This document shows positions 1-5,385 of a DNA stretch of 5,386 bases, in pieces; within the stretch, counting starts at the first letter, position 1, and each line of letters starts with the position of its first letter. The DNA comes from Oscillospiraceae bacterium (GTDB taxonomy: Bacteria; Bacillota; Clostridia; Oscillospirales; CAG-272), in assembly GCA_015063655.1 (NCBI GenBank), contig SVTU01000092.1, forward strand, positions 1 to 5,386. The letters run 5' to 3'. The position numbers were made by a program, and so were the translations under genes. The notes under the pieces were generated by a model, which saw nothing but the letters and a program-made list of their open reading frames with translations, made no database searches and was not told the DNA's origin.

Positions 1-75
<75 letters not shown>

Positions 76-86
76 ATTGTATAAAC

Positions 87-106
87 ACATGAGGTCTCCC
101 TCACGT
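87..106 (-). other. rRNA leader hairpin with GNRA loop just upstream of 16S
   Basis: On the minus-strand transcript 87-94 and 99-106 pair to form an 8-bp stem (one G-U pair) closed by the loop GAGA, a GNRA tetraloop. It ends about 11 nt before the mature 16S 5' end. A stable element at this position may help pre-rRNA folding or processing. This is inference from the sequence; the distal 16S flank needed to see the RNase III processing stalk is outside the window. Confidence 0.5.
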
Positions 107-221
107 ACCTATCTTCACTCGAGCTTTTTTTCTTAGCTTCTCGTTACTTTGTTTGAGTATATAAACTCTTTGACGAGATCCGTACTTGCTTTGCTTTTCT
201 TTGCTTTGTACTTCTCTCTGC

Positions 222-241
222 TGTTCAATTTTCAATGACCA
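222..241 (-). promoter_or_regulatory. boxA-like antitermination element of the rRNA leader
   Basis: The minus strand reads TGGTCATTGAAAATTGAACA, resembling the TTGAAAACTRAACA element found in Firmicutes rRNA leaders. There the RNA boxA is bound by the NusB/S10 antitermination complex. It lies about 25-45 nt downstream of the P2 transcription start, so transcripts from both promoters would carry it. The match is from memory of Bacillus and clostridial leaders, not from an alignment. The rest of the leader (107-221) is A/T-rich with short purine repeats (GCAAAG-type) and a weak long-range stem, 139-144 pairing with 173-178; no gene is seen in it. Confidence 0.5.
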
Positions 242-265
242 TCTTTGCCCCCGCTTCAGCGGCGA

Positions 266-301
266 CTTTGACATTATACCATACACCTTCTGCCTTGTCA
301 A
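266..301 (-). promoter_or_regulatory. rRNA promoter P2 (proximal)
   Basis: On the minus strand a perfect -35 TTGACA (301-296) and a perfect -10 TATAAT (278-273) are separated by exactly 17 bp, the sigma-A consensus. Transcription should begin near 266-267, about 190 nt before 16S. The DNA upstream of the -35 (302-333) is rich in A-tracts, including the perfect 17-bp palindrome AAATTTCTTTGAAATTT at 313-329, and fits an UP element or intrinsic bend. The new transcript would begin with a short GC hairpin (CCGC TGAA GCGG, 251-262). Confidence 0.9.
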
Positions 302-369
302 GCCTTTTTTTCAAATTTCTTTGAAATTTTTTTGCCAAGAAGGGACGGCATTCACCCTTTTTCGGGGTG

Positions 370-405
370 CTTGAATATTATACCGCAATCGCCAAACAAA
401 GTCAA
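370..405 (-). promoter_or_regulatory. rRNA promoter P1 (distal)
   Basis: A second minus-strand sigma-A promoter reads TTGACT (405-400), 17 bp, then TATAAT (382-377), lying 104 bp upstream of P2. Start is expected at about 370-371. Tandem near-consensus promoters are typical of rRNA operons. A- and T-rich DNA upstream, with the 12-bp palindrome AAGTTTAAACTT at 420-431, could act as an UP element. The start of this transcript also forms a small hairpin, CACCC pairing with GGGTG at 353-357 and 365-369. Confidence 0.85.
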
Positions 406-518
406 TATACAGGATAACCAAGTTTAAACTTTTTTATTCTTTCATTTCTTCGCACTTCGCACATGACAACGCCATTTTTGTCGTACCACCCTGTTTTTGG
501 GTCATCTTTCCCTGCTTT

Positions 519-543
519 GGCGCATCCAAGATACGCCCTTTTT
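519..543 (+). terminator. terminator-like hairpin with no upstream gene
   Basis: GGCGCATC (519-526) pairs with GATACGCC (530-537) around a CAA loop with one C/A mismatch, followed after one base by five T's (539-543). This is the shape of a weak intrinsic terminator on the plus strand. No plus-strand gene precedes it, since the rRNA operon runs away from it, so it may insulate the downstream promoter, end an unseen small transcript, or be chance. Nothing convincing was found in the rest of the 406-574 intergenic stretch. Confidence 0.35.
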
Positions 544-574
544 GTCTTCCTTTGTAAAAAATTATGCAAAGTTC

Positions 575-603
575 TTGCAAACACTGACTTCTTGTGCTAT
601 AAT
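575..603 (+). promoter_or_regulatory. extended -10 sigma-A promoter of the pfoR-like/met operon
   Basis: TTGCAA (575-580; four of six consensus -35 bases) is followed by a 17-bp spacer and a perfect TATAAT (598-603). TGC directly before the -10 makes it an extended -10 promoter. Transcription should begin near 609-611, leaving a 5' UTR of only about 26 nt before the start codon at 636, too short for a riboswitch. The -35 overlaps a direct repeat of TGCAAA (565-570 and 576-581) spaced 11 bp apart, a possible operator. Confidence 0.85.
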
Positions 604-635
604 ATAGGGCATACAAACCGTGGAGGTCTATTATT

Positions 636-1703
636 ATGAATAATGTAAAGAAATATCTGAAGCGTTATTTCATTGATGCCATGGGCTCTATGGCGGCAGG
701 TCTGTTTGCCTCCTTGCTCATCGGTACCATTTTCAAGGCTCTCGGCATGATCCCATATCTTGGCATTCTTGCCGAGATCGGCACCTTCGCCCAAGCCATG
801 GCAGGTCCAACGATGGCAGCTGCCATTGCCTATGCCCTTAAGGCTCACCCTCTGGTGGTCTTTTCCTCGGCGGCCGTTGGCTATGCCGCAAACGCCCTTG
901 GAGGGGCAGGCGGTCCTCTTGCCGTTTTCTTCATTGCTATTATTGCCGCTGAGATCGGCATGCTGGTATCCAAAAAGACCAAGGTCGATATCATCGTAAC
1001 GCCCTTCGTTACCATTTTGGTGGGCGGACTGCTCTCTCTGTGGTGCGCTCCGCTGATCGGCAAGCTGGTTGGCTACATCAGCACCTTCATCGGTTGGGCT
1101 GCCCTACAGGCACCCTTCGTAACGGGCTTGATCGTTTCGGTGGTGATCGGCATTTGCCTGACGCTCCCCATTTCGAGTGCCGCCATCTGTGCGGGCCTTG
1201 TGCTGACGGGAAGTGCCGCCGCGCTCGGTTCCTCTGAGGGTCTGGCCATTGCGGGCGCTGCCGCCGTGGCAGGCTGCTGTGCGCAAATGGTGGGCTTTGC
1301 CGTGATCAGCTTCCGTGAAAACCGTTGGGGCGGACTGCTCTCTCAGGGCATCGGAACCAGTATGCTGCAAATGCCCAACATTATCAAGCATCCGCAGATC
1401 TGGATCGCCCCCACCCTGGCTTCCGCCATCACGGGTCCGCTTGCGGTCTGCGTATTTGATATGAAGATGTACGGCGCCGCCATCAACTCGGGCATGGGAA
1501 CGTGCGGATTGCTCGGCCCTATCGGCATGATCCTTGGCTGGCTGGATCCCGCCAACGGCTATCCCGACGCAATCACGGCCATCGACTGGATCGGCCTTGC
1601 CCTCATCTGCTTCATCCTTCCCGCCGCTCTCTCCTTCCTATTCAACGAAATTCTTCGCAGGATCGGTTGGGTCAAGACGGGTGACATGAAGCTTGACGCC
1701 TGA
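636..1703 (+). CDS. PfoR-family PTS EIIC-like integral membrane protein
   Basis: A 355-residue, very hydrophobic protein with roughly ten membrane segments and little outside them but a basic N-terminus and a short polar tail (about 345-355). Its pattern matches the PTS_EIIC_2/PfoR family (putative toxin regulator or sugar-transporter IIC-like proteins): FSSAAVGYAANALGGAGGP around 76-94, KTKVDIIVTP near 114-123, LPISSAA at 177-183, SFRENRWGGLLSQGIGTSML around 225-244, and GMGTCGLLGPIG near 286-297. GGAGG at 622-626 sits nine bases before the ATG and fixes the start. No EIIA or EIIB domain or gene is seen, so phosphorylating sugar transport cannot be assumed. PfoR was named as a regulator of perfringolysin O in Clostridium perfringens; substrate and role here are unknown. 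As first gene of a methionine operon it may transport a related compound (inference). It contains a 17-nt exact direct repeat (1022-1038 and 1328-1344), both copies encoding GGLLS. Confidence 0.85.
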   Translation: MNNVKKYLKRYFIDAMGSMAAGLFASLLIGTIFKALGMIPYLGILAEIGTFAQAMAGPTMAAAIAYALKAHPLVVFSSAAVGYAANALGGAGGPLAVFFIAIIAAEIGMLVSKKTKVDIIVTPFVTILVGGLLSLWCAPLIGKLVGYISTFIGWAALQAPFVTGLIVSVVIGICLTLPISSAAICAGLVLTGSAAALGSSEGLAIAGAAAVAGCCAQMVGFAVISFRENRWGGLLSQGIGTSMLQMPNIIKHPQIWIAPTLASAITGPLAVCVFDMKMYGAAINSGMGTCGLLGPIGMILGWLDPANGYPDAITAIDWIGLALICFILPAALSFLFNEILRRIGWVKTGDMKLDA

Positions 1704-1719
1704 TAACGCACACATATAT

Positions 1720-1726
1720 AAGGAGG
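1720..1726 (+). promoter_or_regulatory. strong ribosome binding site of metY
   Basis: AAGGAGG, nearly the full complement of the 16S 3' end, lies nine bases before the metY ATG inside the 32-bp gap after the PfoR-like gene. It fixes the metY start and predicts that metY is the best translated gene of the operon. No terminator, promoter or attenuator is visible in this gap. Confidence 0.85.
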
Positions 1727-1735
1727 AAAACAAAT

Positions 1736-3022
1736 ATGTCTCAATTCAAAATCGAAACCAAATGTATTCAGTCCGGCTACACGCCGAAGAACGGAGAGCC
1801 CCGTGTTCTTCCCATTTACCAAAGCACCACGTATAAATATGACAGCTCGGAGCATCTGGGCGATCTGTTCGACCTGAAGGCTCCCGGACATATGTACAGC
1901 CGTATCTCCAACCCCACCGTGGCCTGCGTGGAGGAAAAGATCGCAGACCTTGAGGGCGGAACGGGTGCCGTTCTCTGCTCCTCGGGACAGACCGCTAACC
2001 TCTTGGCCATTCTCAACATTACGGGTGCGGGGCAGAACATCGTGAGCATGTCGTCCATCTACGGCGGTACGATCAATCTGTTTGCCGTATCTCTTAAGAA
2101 GATCGGCATTGAGGTTCGCTTTGCAACCCCCGACATGACCGACGAGCAGGTACATGCCCTCTTTGACGACAACACCCGTCTGTTCTTCGGCGAAACCATT
2201 GCCAACCCTGCTCTCAACGTACTGGACTTTGACCGCTACGCCGCCATTGCACATGCACACGGCGTTCCCTTCTTTGTTGACAACACCTTCGCCACCCCCA
2301 TTCTGTGCCGTCCCTTCGAGCATGGAGCAGACATCGTGATCCACTCCACCACCAAGTATATGGACGGTCACGCACAGGTGGTTGGCGGCGTGGTGGTTGA
2401 CGGCGGTAAGTTCGACTGGACCGCAGGCAACAAGTATCCTGAGCTGACAACACCCGACGAGTCCTATCACGGTGTGGTATACACCAAGGATTTCGGCGTT
2501 GAGAACGCCTTCTTCACCAAGCTTCGCGTTCAGCTGATCCGTGACTTCGGCACGCCCTTGGCTCCCCTGCCCGCTTACCTGCTCAACCTGGGCCTTGAGA
2601 CCCTGGCTCTGCGCATGGAGCGTCACTGCGAAAACGCCATGAAGGTTGCCGAATTCCTTGAGGCAAACGACATGGTGACATGGGTCAATTACCCCATGCT
2701 CCCCTCCAACAGTGAATATCCCTTGGCACAGAAGTATCTGCCGAAGGGAGCTTGCGGTGTGATCTCATTTGGCGTTAAGGGCGGCCGCCAAGCCGCTGTG
2801 AAATTTATGGACAGCCTGCGCCTTGCCGCCATCGTGGTTCACGTGGCAGACGCCCGCACGTCCGTGCTGCACCCCGCCAGCACCACACACAGACAGCTCA
2901 CCGATGAGCAACTGGTGGATGCAGGCATTTCCGCCGACCTTGTCCGTCTCTCCGTCGGCATTGAGAACGCTGACGACATCATAGCCGATCTTGCGCAGGC
3001 CCTGGAGAAGGCAAGAGGCTAA
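1736..3022 (+). CDS. metY: O-acetylhomoserine sulfhydrylase (O-acetylhomoserine aminocarboxypropyltransferase)
   Basis: A cytosolic PLP enzyme of the Cys/Met metabolism family, 428 residues, which is full length for MetY. It replaces the acetyl group of O-acetylhomoserine with sulfide to give homocysteine, the direct-sulfhydrylation route to methionine. Visible hallmarks are YSRISNPT (54-61, phosphate contacts from the partner subunit), SSGQ (82-85), VDNTFATP (181-188; Asp182 should contact the PLP ring nitrogen), STTKY with the PLP-forming Lys207, HPASTTHRQL (379-388) and VRLSVGIE, whose Arg404 should bind substrate carboxylate. The long insert around 223-262 and the HPASTTHRQL sequence favour MetY over cystathionine gamma-synthase (MetB) or methionine gamma-lyase. 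It is followed 24 bp later by metA, which makes its substrate. Some close relatives use methanethiol, and that cannot be excluded from sequence alone. Confidence 0.95.
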   Translation: MSQFKIETKCIQSGYTPKNGEPRVLPIYQSTTYKYDSSEHLGDLFDLKAPGHMYSRISNPTVACVEEKIADLEGGTGAVLCSSGQTANLLAILNITGAGQNIVSMSSIYGGTINLFAVSLKKIGIEVRFATPDMTDEQVHALFDDNTRLFFGETIANPALNVLDFDRYAAIAHAHGVPFFVDNTFATPILCRPFEHGADIVIHSTTKYMDGHAQVVGGVVVDGGKFDWTAGNKYPELTTPDESYHGVVYTKDFGVENAFFTKLRVQLIRDFGTPLAPLPAYLLNLGLETLALRMERHCENAMKVAEFLEANDMVTWVNYPMLPSNSEYPLAQKYLPKGACGVISFGVKGGRQAAVKFMDSLRLAAIVVHVADARTSVLHPASTTHRQLTDEQLVDAGISADLVRLSVGIENADDIIADLAQALEKARG

Positions 3023-3046
3023 ATTCAAGCGTAAAGAGGTACGTTC

Positions 3047-3964
3047 ATGCCCATTAAAATTCCCAATTCCCTTCCCGCCACCAAGGTGCTGCTGGATGAG
3101 AATATTTTCGTCATTTCCGAAACACGAGCCATCACGCAGGATATTCGACCCTTGAAGATCCTGATGCTCAATCTGATGCCGCAAAAGATCGTGACGGAAA
3201 CGCAGATCGCACGCCTGATCGGCAACACGCCGCTTCAGGTAGAGCTTGAACTGCTGCAAACCGCTACGCATAAGCCCACGCACACCTCCGCCGAGCATAT
3301 GCTTGCCTTTTACAAGACCTTTGACGAGGTCAGAGGTAACAAATATGACGGCATGATCATCACAGGCGCCCCCGTAGAGCATATGCCCTTCGAGGAGGTC
3401 GCCTATTGGGACGAGCTGTGTGAGATCATGGAGTGGAGCAAAACGCACGTGACCTCCACCTTCCATATCTGCTGGGGAGCGCAGGCAGGTCTGTATTACC
3501 ACTACGGAATTCAAAAGCACCCCGTGGACAAAAAGATCTTCGGTGTGTTTGATCACAAGGTGGATCACAAGCACGCCATTTTGTTCCGTGGCTTTGACGA
3601 CACCTTTGTCGTCCCCCACTCCCGCCACACCACGGTACGCCGTGAGGACATCGAGGCCGTGCCCGAGCTGAAGATCCTGTCAAGCTCGGATGAGGCAGGC
3701 GTTTTCGTGATCGCCACCGACAAGGGACGGCAGATCTTTGTGACGGGTCATTCCGAATACGATGCCGACACGCTCAAAAACGAGTATTTCCGAGATAAAA
3801 ACCTCGGTCTACCCATCGACGTGCCCGTCAACTACTTCCCTGATGACGACGACACGAAGGAGCCTATTGTCCGTTGGCGCAGCTGTGCCAATCTGCTCTA
3901 TTCCAACTGGCTCAACTATTTCGTATACCAAACCACCCCCTACAATATCGAGGAGATTGAATAA
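3047..3964 (+). CDS. metA: Homoserine O-acetyltransferase, MetA (HTS) family
   Basis: A 305-residue, full-length member of the MetA/homoserine trans-acylase family (class-I glutamine amidotransferase-like fold, cytosolic). It activates the hydroxyl of homoserine as the first committed step of methionine synthesis. The nucleophile is Cys142 in FHICWGAQAGLYYHYG (139-154), and His235 and Glu237 of GHSEYD (234-239) complete the catalytic set, all at the canonical numbering. Position 111 is Glu (GAPVEHMPF, 107-115). In this family Glu here is linked to acetyl-CoA use and Gly, as in E. coli, to succinyl-CoA. It is therefore probably an acetyltransferase despite the common database name homoserine O-succinyltransferase, which agrees with the adjacent metY. 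The start has an AAAGAGGT site six bases upstream (3033-3040), and the C-terminus carries the ribosome binding site of the next gene. Confidence 0.95.
   Translation: MPIKIPNSLPATKVLLDENIFVISETRAITQDIRPLKILMLNLMPQKIVTETQIARLIGNTPLQVELELLQTATHKPTHTSAEHMLAFYKTFDEVRGNKYDGMIITGAPVEHMPFEEVAYWDELCEIMEWSKTHVTSTFHICWGAQAGLYYHYGIQKHPVDKKIFGVFDHKVDHKHAILFRGFDDTFVVPHSRHTTVRREDIEAVPELKILSSSDEAGVFVIATDKGRQIFVTGHSEYDADTLKNEYFRDKNLGLPIDVPVNYFPDDDDTKEPIVRWRSCANLLYSNWLNYFVYQTTPYNIEEIE
3950..3955 (+). promoter_or_regulatory. ribosome binding site embedded in the 3' end of metA
   Basis: GAGGAG, the codons for two glutamates near the MetA C-terminus, is the only Shine-Dalgarno-like sequence before the ATG at 3968. 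The spacing of 12 bases is longer than ideal and the intergenic gap is only three bases, so the S-component gene is probably translated by coupling to metA. Confidence 0.6.
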
Positions 3965-3967
3965 TCT

Positions 3968-4468
3968 ATGAACCGTTCTAAGCGAATCGCCCTTTGTGCC
4001 ATGATGGCCGCCCTCACCTTTTGCGCCACCTTCTTTTTGGCGTTTCCCATCGCCCCGGGAGGTGGATACCTCAATTTCGGCGACGGCGTGCTGTTGGCGG
4101 GAACGTGGCTGTTAGGCCCTGTTCTCGGGTCACTCTCGGCAGGCATCGGCTCGGCTCTTGCCGATCTGTTGGGCGGCTATACCGTCTATGTCCTACCCAC
4201 GCTGATCATCAAGAGCGGTATGGCACTGATTGCCTATCTTCCCTACCGCCTGTTGGTACACAAGCAAACGCTTGTGGCCCGCCTGCTCGGCGCTGTTGCC
4301 GCAGAGCTTGTGATGATTGGCGGATACTTAGCCGTTGACAGCGTGCTGTACGGCTTTCCCACCGCCTGCCTTAATTTACCTCAGCAGTGCATGCAGGCCG
4401 TCTTCGGCATCATACTTTCGGTACTGCTGTCCGCACTTCTAAGCCGCTTATCCAAATTCGCCAAGTAA
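3968..4468 (+). CDS. ECF transporter S component (substrate-binding membrane subunit), substrate unknown
   Basis: A 166-residue hydrophobic protein with five or six membrane segments, the usual size of the vitamin-capturing S subunit of energy-coupling-factor ABC importers. The pattern GGYLNFGDGVLLAG (32-45), GPVLGSLSAGIGSALADLLG (50-69), TLIIKSGMALIA (78-89) and the C-terminal N-x-x-Q segment (136-139) resembles the ECF-ribofla_trS group (formerly DUF1393), which includes predicted riboflavin, pyridoxine and thiamine-precursor carriers. Helix 1 has an A-x-x-x-A motif (Ala11, Ala15) of the kind S units use to dock on EcfT. No ATPase or T subunit gene is adjacent, so it would rely on a shared module encoded elsewhere (group II). 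Its place in a methionine operon, beside a PLP enzyme, makes a B6-type or methionine-related substrate possible, but the sequence does not settle it. Confidence 0.82.
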   Translation: MNRSKRIALCAMMAALTFCATFFLAFPIAPGGGYLNFGDGVLLAGTWLLGPVLGSLSAGIGSALADLLGGYTVYVLPTLIIKSGMALIAYLPYRLLVHKQTLVARLLGAVAAELVMIGGYLAVDSVLYGFPTACLNLPQQCMQAVFGIILSVLLSALLSRLSKFAK

Positions 4469-4481
4469 AGGGGGAGCGTCC

Positions 4482-5147
4482 ATGAAGCTGGCTCTTGCGG
4501 CTCTTACCAAATATCTGCTCGGGCTTACGCTGGTCGGTGCGCTGCTGTTTATCCCCGCAGGCACTCTATCCTACCCCAACGCCTACCTGTTTATCGCCCT
4601 GCTCTTCTTGCCCATGCTCATCCTGGGCATCGTCCTGCTCATCAAAGCCCCCGCTCTGCTTGAGAAGCGATTGCGTGCCAAGGAGGCGCAATCGGCACAG
4701 CGCGGTGTGGTAGCGGTCGGCGGCTTGATGTTTATCGGCGGCTTTGCGGTGGCAGGCCTTGATCATCGTTTTGGGTGGTCAAGTGTTCCTGCTTGGGCGG
4801 TTGCCGCAGCCTCTGCCGTTTTGCTCGTCTCATATGTACTTTATGCCGAGGTCATGAGAGAAAACGCCTATCTGTCACGCACCGTGGAGATCCAGCAAGG
4901 ACAGCAGGTGATTGACACGGGGCTGTACGGTATCGTGCGCCATCCTATGTATGCCGTCACGCTGTGGCTGTTTCTCGCCATTCCCGTGGTGCTTGGCTCA
5001 TGGTGGGCCTTGCTGTGCTTCGTTCCCTATCTTCCCATGCTGGCGGTGCGTATCCTCAACGAGGAAAAGCTCCTCTCAAGGGAGCTTGTGGGCTATGCCG
5101 ACTATCAGAAGCGAGTTAAATACCGCCTCATACTCTTCATTTGGTAA
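4482..5147 (+). CDS. Isoprenylcysteine carboxyl methyltransferase (ICMT/PEMT)-like membrane methyltransferase
   Basis: A 221-residue membrane protein with about five helices (roughly 7-28, 33-54, 77-97, 104-123 and the 155-190 hairpin). Its C-terminal half has the ICMT/PEMT SAM-binding signature: DTGLYGIVRHPMYAVTLW (145-162) with RHPMY at 153-157, then NEEKLL (193-198) and YADYQKRVKYR (205-215), where Glu194 and Glu195 fall at the usual cofactor-binding positions. The polar loop LLEKRLRAKE (59-68) is also typical of the bacterial STE14-like group. Such enzymes transfer a methyl group from S-adenosylmethionine to an acceptor in or at the membrane; the bacterial acceptors are mostly unknown. 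As I recall, the usual ending is YRLIP-x-IW; here it is YRLILFIW, with Leu217 in place of Pro. AAAGGGGGAG (4467-4476) overlaps the preceding stop codon and lies five bases before the ATG. It is last in the operon, followed by a terminator. Confidence 0.85.
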   Translation: MKLALAALTKYLLGLTLVGALLFIPAGTLSYPNAYLFIALLFLPMLILGIVLLIKAPALLEKRLRAKEAQSAQRGVVAVGGLMFIGGFAVAGLDHRFGWSSVPAWAVAAASAVLLVSYVLYAEVMRENAYLSRTVEIQQGQQVIDTGLYGIVRHPMYAVTLWLFLAIPVVLGSWWALLCFVPYLPMLAVRILNEEKLLSRELVGYADYQKRVKYRLILFIW

Positions 5148-5172
5148 AAAAGACTGTTCGATCAAGATACAC

Positions 5173-5215
5173 GCCGAGGGAAGCTGCACCGTGCGAGCTT
5201 CCCTCGGCTATTTCT
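5173..5215 (+). terminator. strong intrinsic terminator between convergent genes
   Basis: GCCGAGGGAAGCT (5173-5185) pairs perfectly with AGCTTCCCTCGGC (5196-5208). A 3-bp inner extension around the loop leaves G5195 bulged. The T-rich stretch TATTTCTTAT follows, so it should end the rightward operon 26 bp after its last stop codon. The hairpin is equally stable on the other strand, and the leftward gene stops at 5218 just before it, so it may serve both. On the minus side the T-run (5148-5153 complement) is about 20 bases away, making termination there less certain. Confidence 0.88.
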
Positions 5216-5217
5216 TA

Positions 5218-5385
5218 TCAATCGGGAAAATGCAAAATGATGTATGCCGTTTTTTGCGCCAGGGAGACCGTATAGGTATCCCCCTCTGCCGTCACGCTGA
5301 CGGGGGCATCGTTCAAGGGCGTGAAAACGCTTGGCGCACGGTCGGCACGCAGGCACAGCGTCTGTGTCACGCCGACAGGCTCGAC
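5218..5385 (-). CDS. C-terminal fragment of a convergent gene, function not recognised
   Basis: The minus strand stays open from the right edge to a TGA at 5218-5220, giving the last 55 residues of a protein that begins outside the window. Evidence that it is real: GC-rich third positions like the neighbouring genes, a stop directly before a strong terminator, and a protein-like sequence with alternating hydrophobic residues (VSVTAEGDTYTVSLAQKTAY, 30-49, then IILHFPD). This suggests beta-strands. Short all-beta ends of this kind are common in C-terminal domains of glycoside hydrolases and other beta-sandwich proteins, but no family motif is visible and no function is assigned. No membrane segment is seen. 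Confidence 0.6.
   Translation of the reverse strand, partial: VEPVGVTQTLCLRADRAPSVFTPLNDAPVSVTAEGDTYTVSLAQKTAYIILHFPD

Larger units (their letters stand above)
605..5210 (+). other. probable five-gene methionine-linked operon
   Basis: The five genes run in one direction with gaps of 32, 24, 3 and 13 bp, one good promoter upstream (575-603), no terminator between them and a strong terminator after the last. The two middle genes form a complete two-step path from homoserine to homocysteine. The other three encode membrane proteins: a PfoR/EIIC-like protein, an ECF S component and a SAM-type methyltransferase. Co-transcription is inferred from layout. A weaker internal promoter cannot be excluded. 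Confidence 0.75.

Noticed and set aside
163..222. Short repeated GCAAAG-like purine repeats in the rRNA leader, considered as a CRISPR or tandem repeat
   Set aside because: Units are 6-8 bases, irregular and few. They are ordinary low-complexity leader sequence.
101..374. Open frames on both strands within the rRNA leader and promoters
   Set aside because: They are made of low-complexity AT-rich leader sequence and overlap clear rRNA promoters and leader elements. No ribosome binding site supports them.
402..584. Minus-strand 60-codon open frame between the met promoter and rRNA P1
   Set aside because: It would start at GTG with only a weak AAGAAG site, its end runs into the rRNA promoter region, a second frame is equally open there, and no family is recognised. 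Chance is more likely.
1704..1735. Possible internal promoter or attenuator before metY
   Set aside because: The gap has only 32 bases, with no hairpin, no -35/-10 pair and a strong ribosome binding site. Read-through from the upstream gene is the simpler view.
1559..2626. Long 355-codon minus-strand open frame opposite metY
   Set aside because: It is a shadow of the GC-rich metY and PfoR-like genes. The protein has no recognisable domain and the plus-strand genes are unambiguous.
2765..3628. Long minus-strand open frame of 287 codons opposite metY/metA
   Set aside because: It is antisense to two well-supported enzymes with catalytic motifs, and its translation has no family pattern.
5162..5356. 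Minus-strand 64-codon frame at the right end
   Set aside because: It runs through the terminator hairpin. The neighbouring minus frame, which stops at 5218 just before the terminator, has better codon use and protein character.
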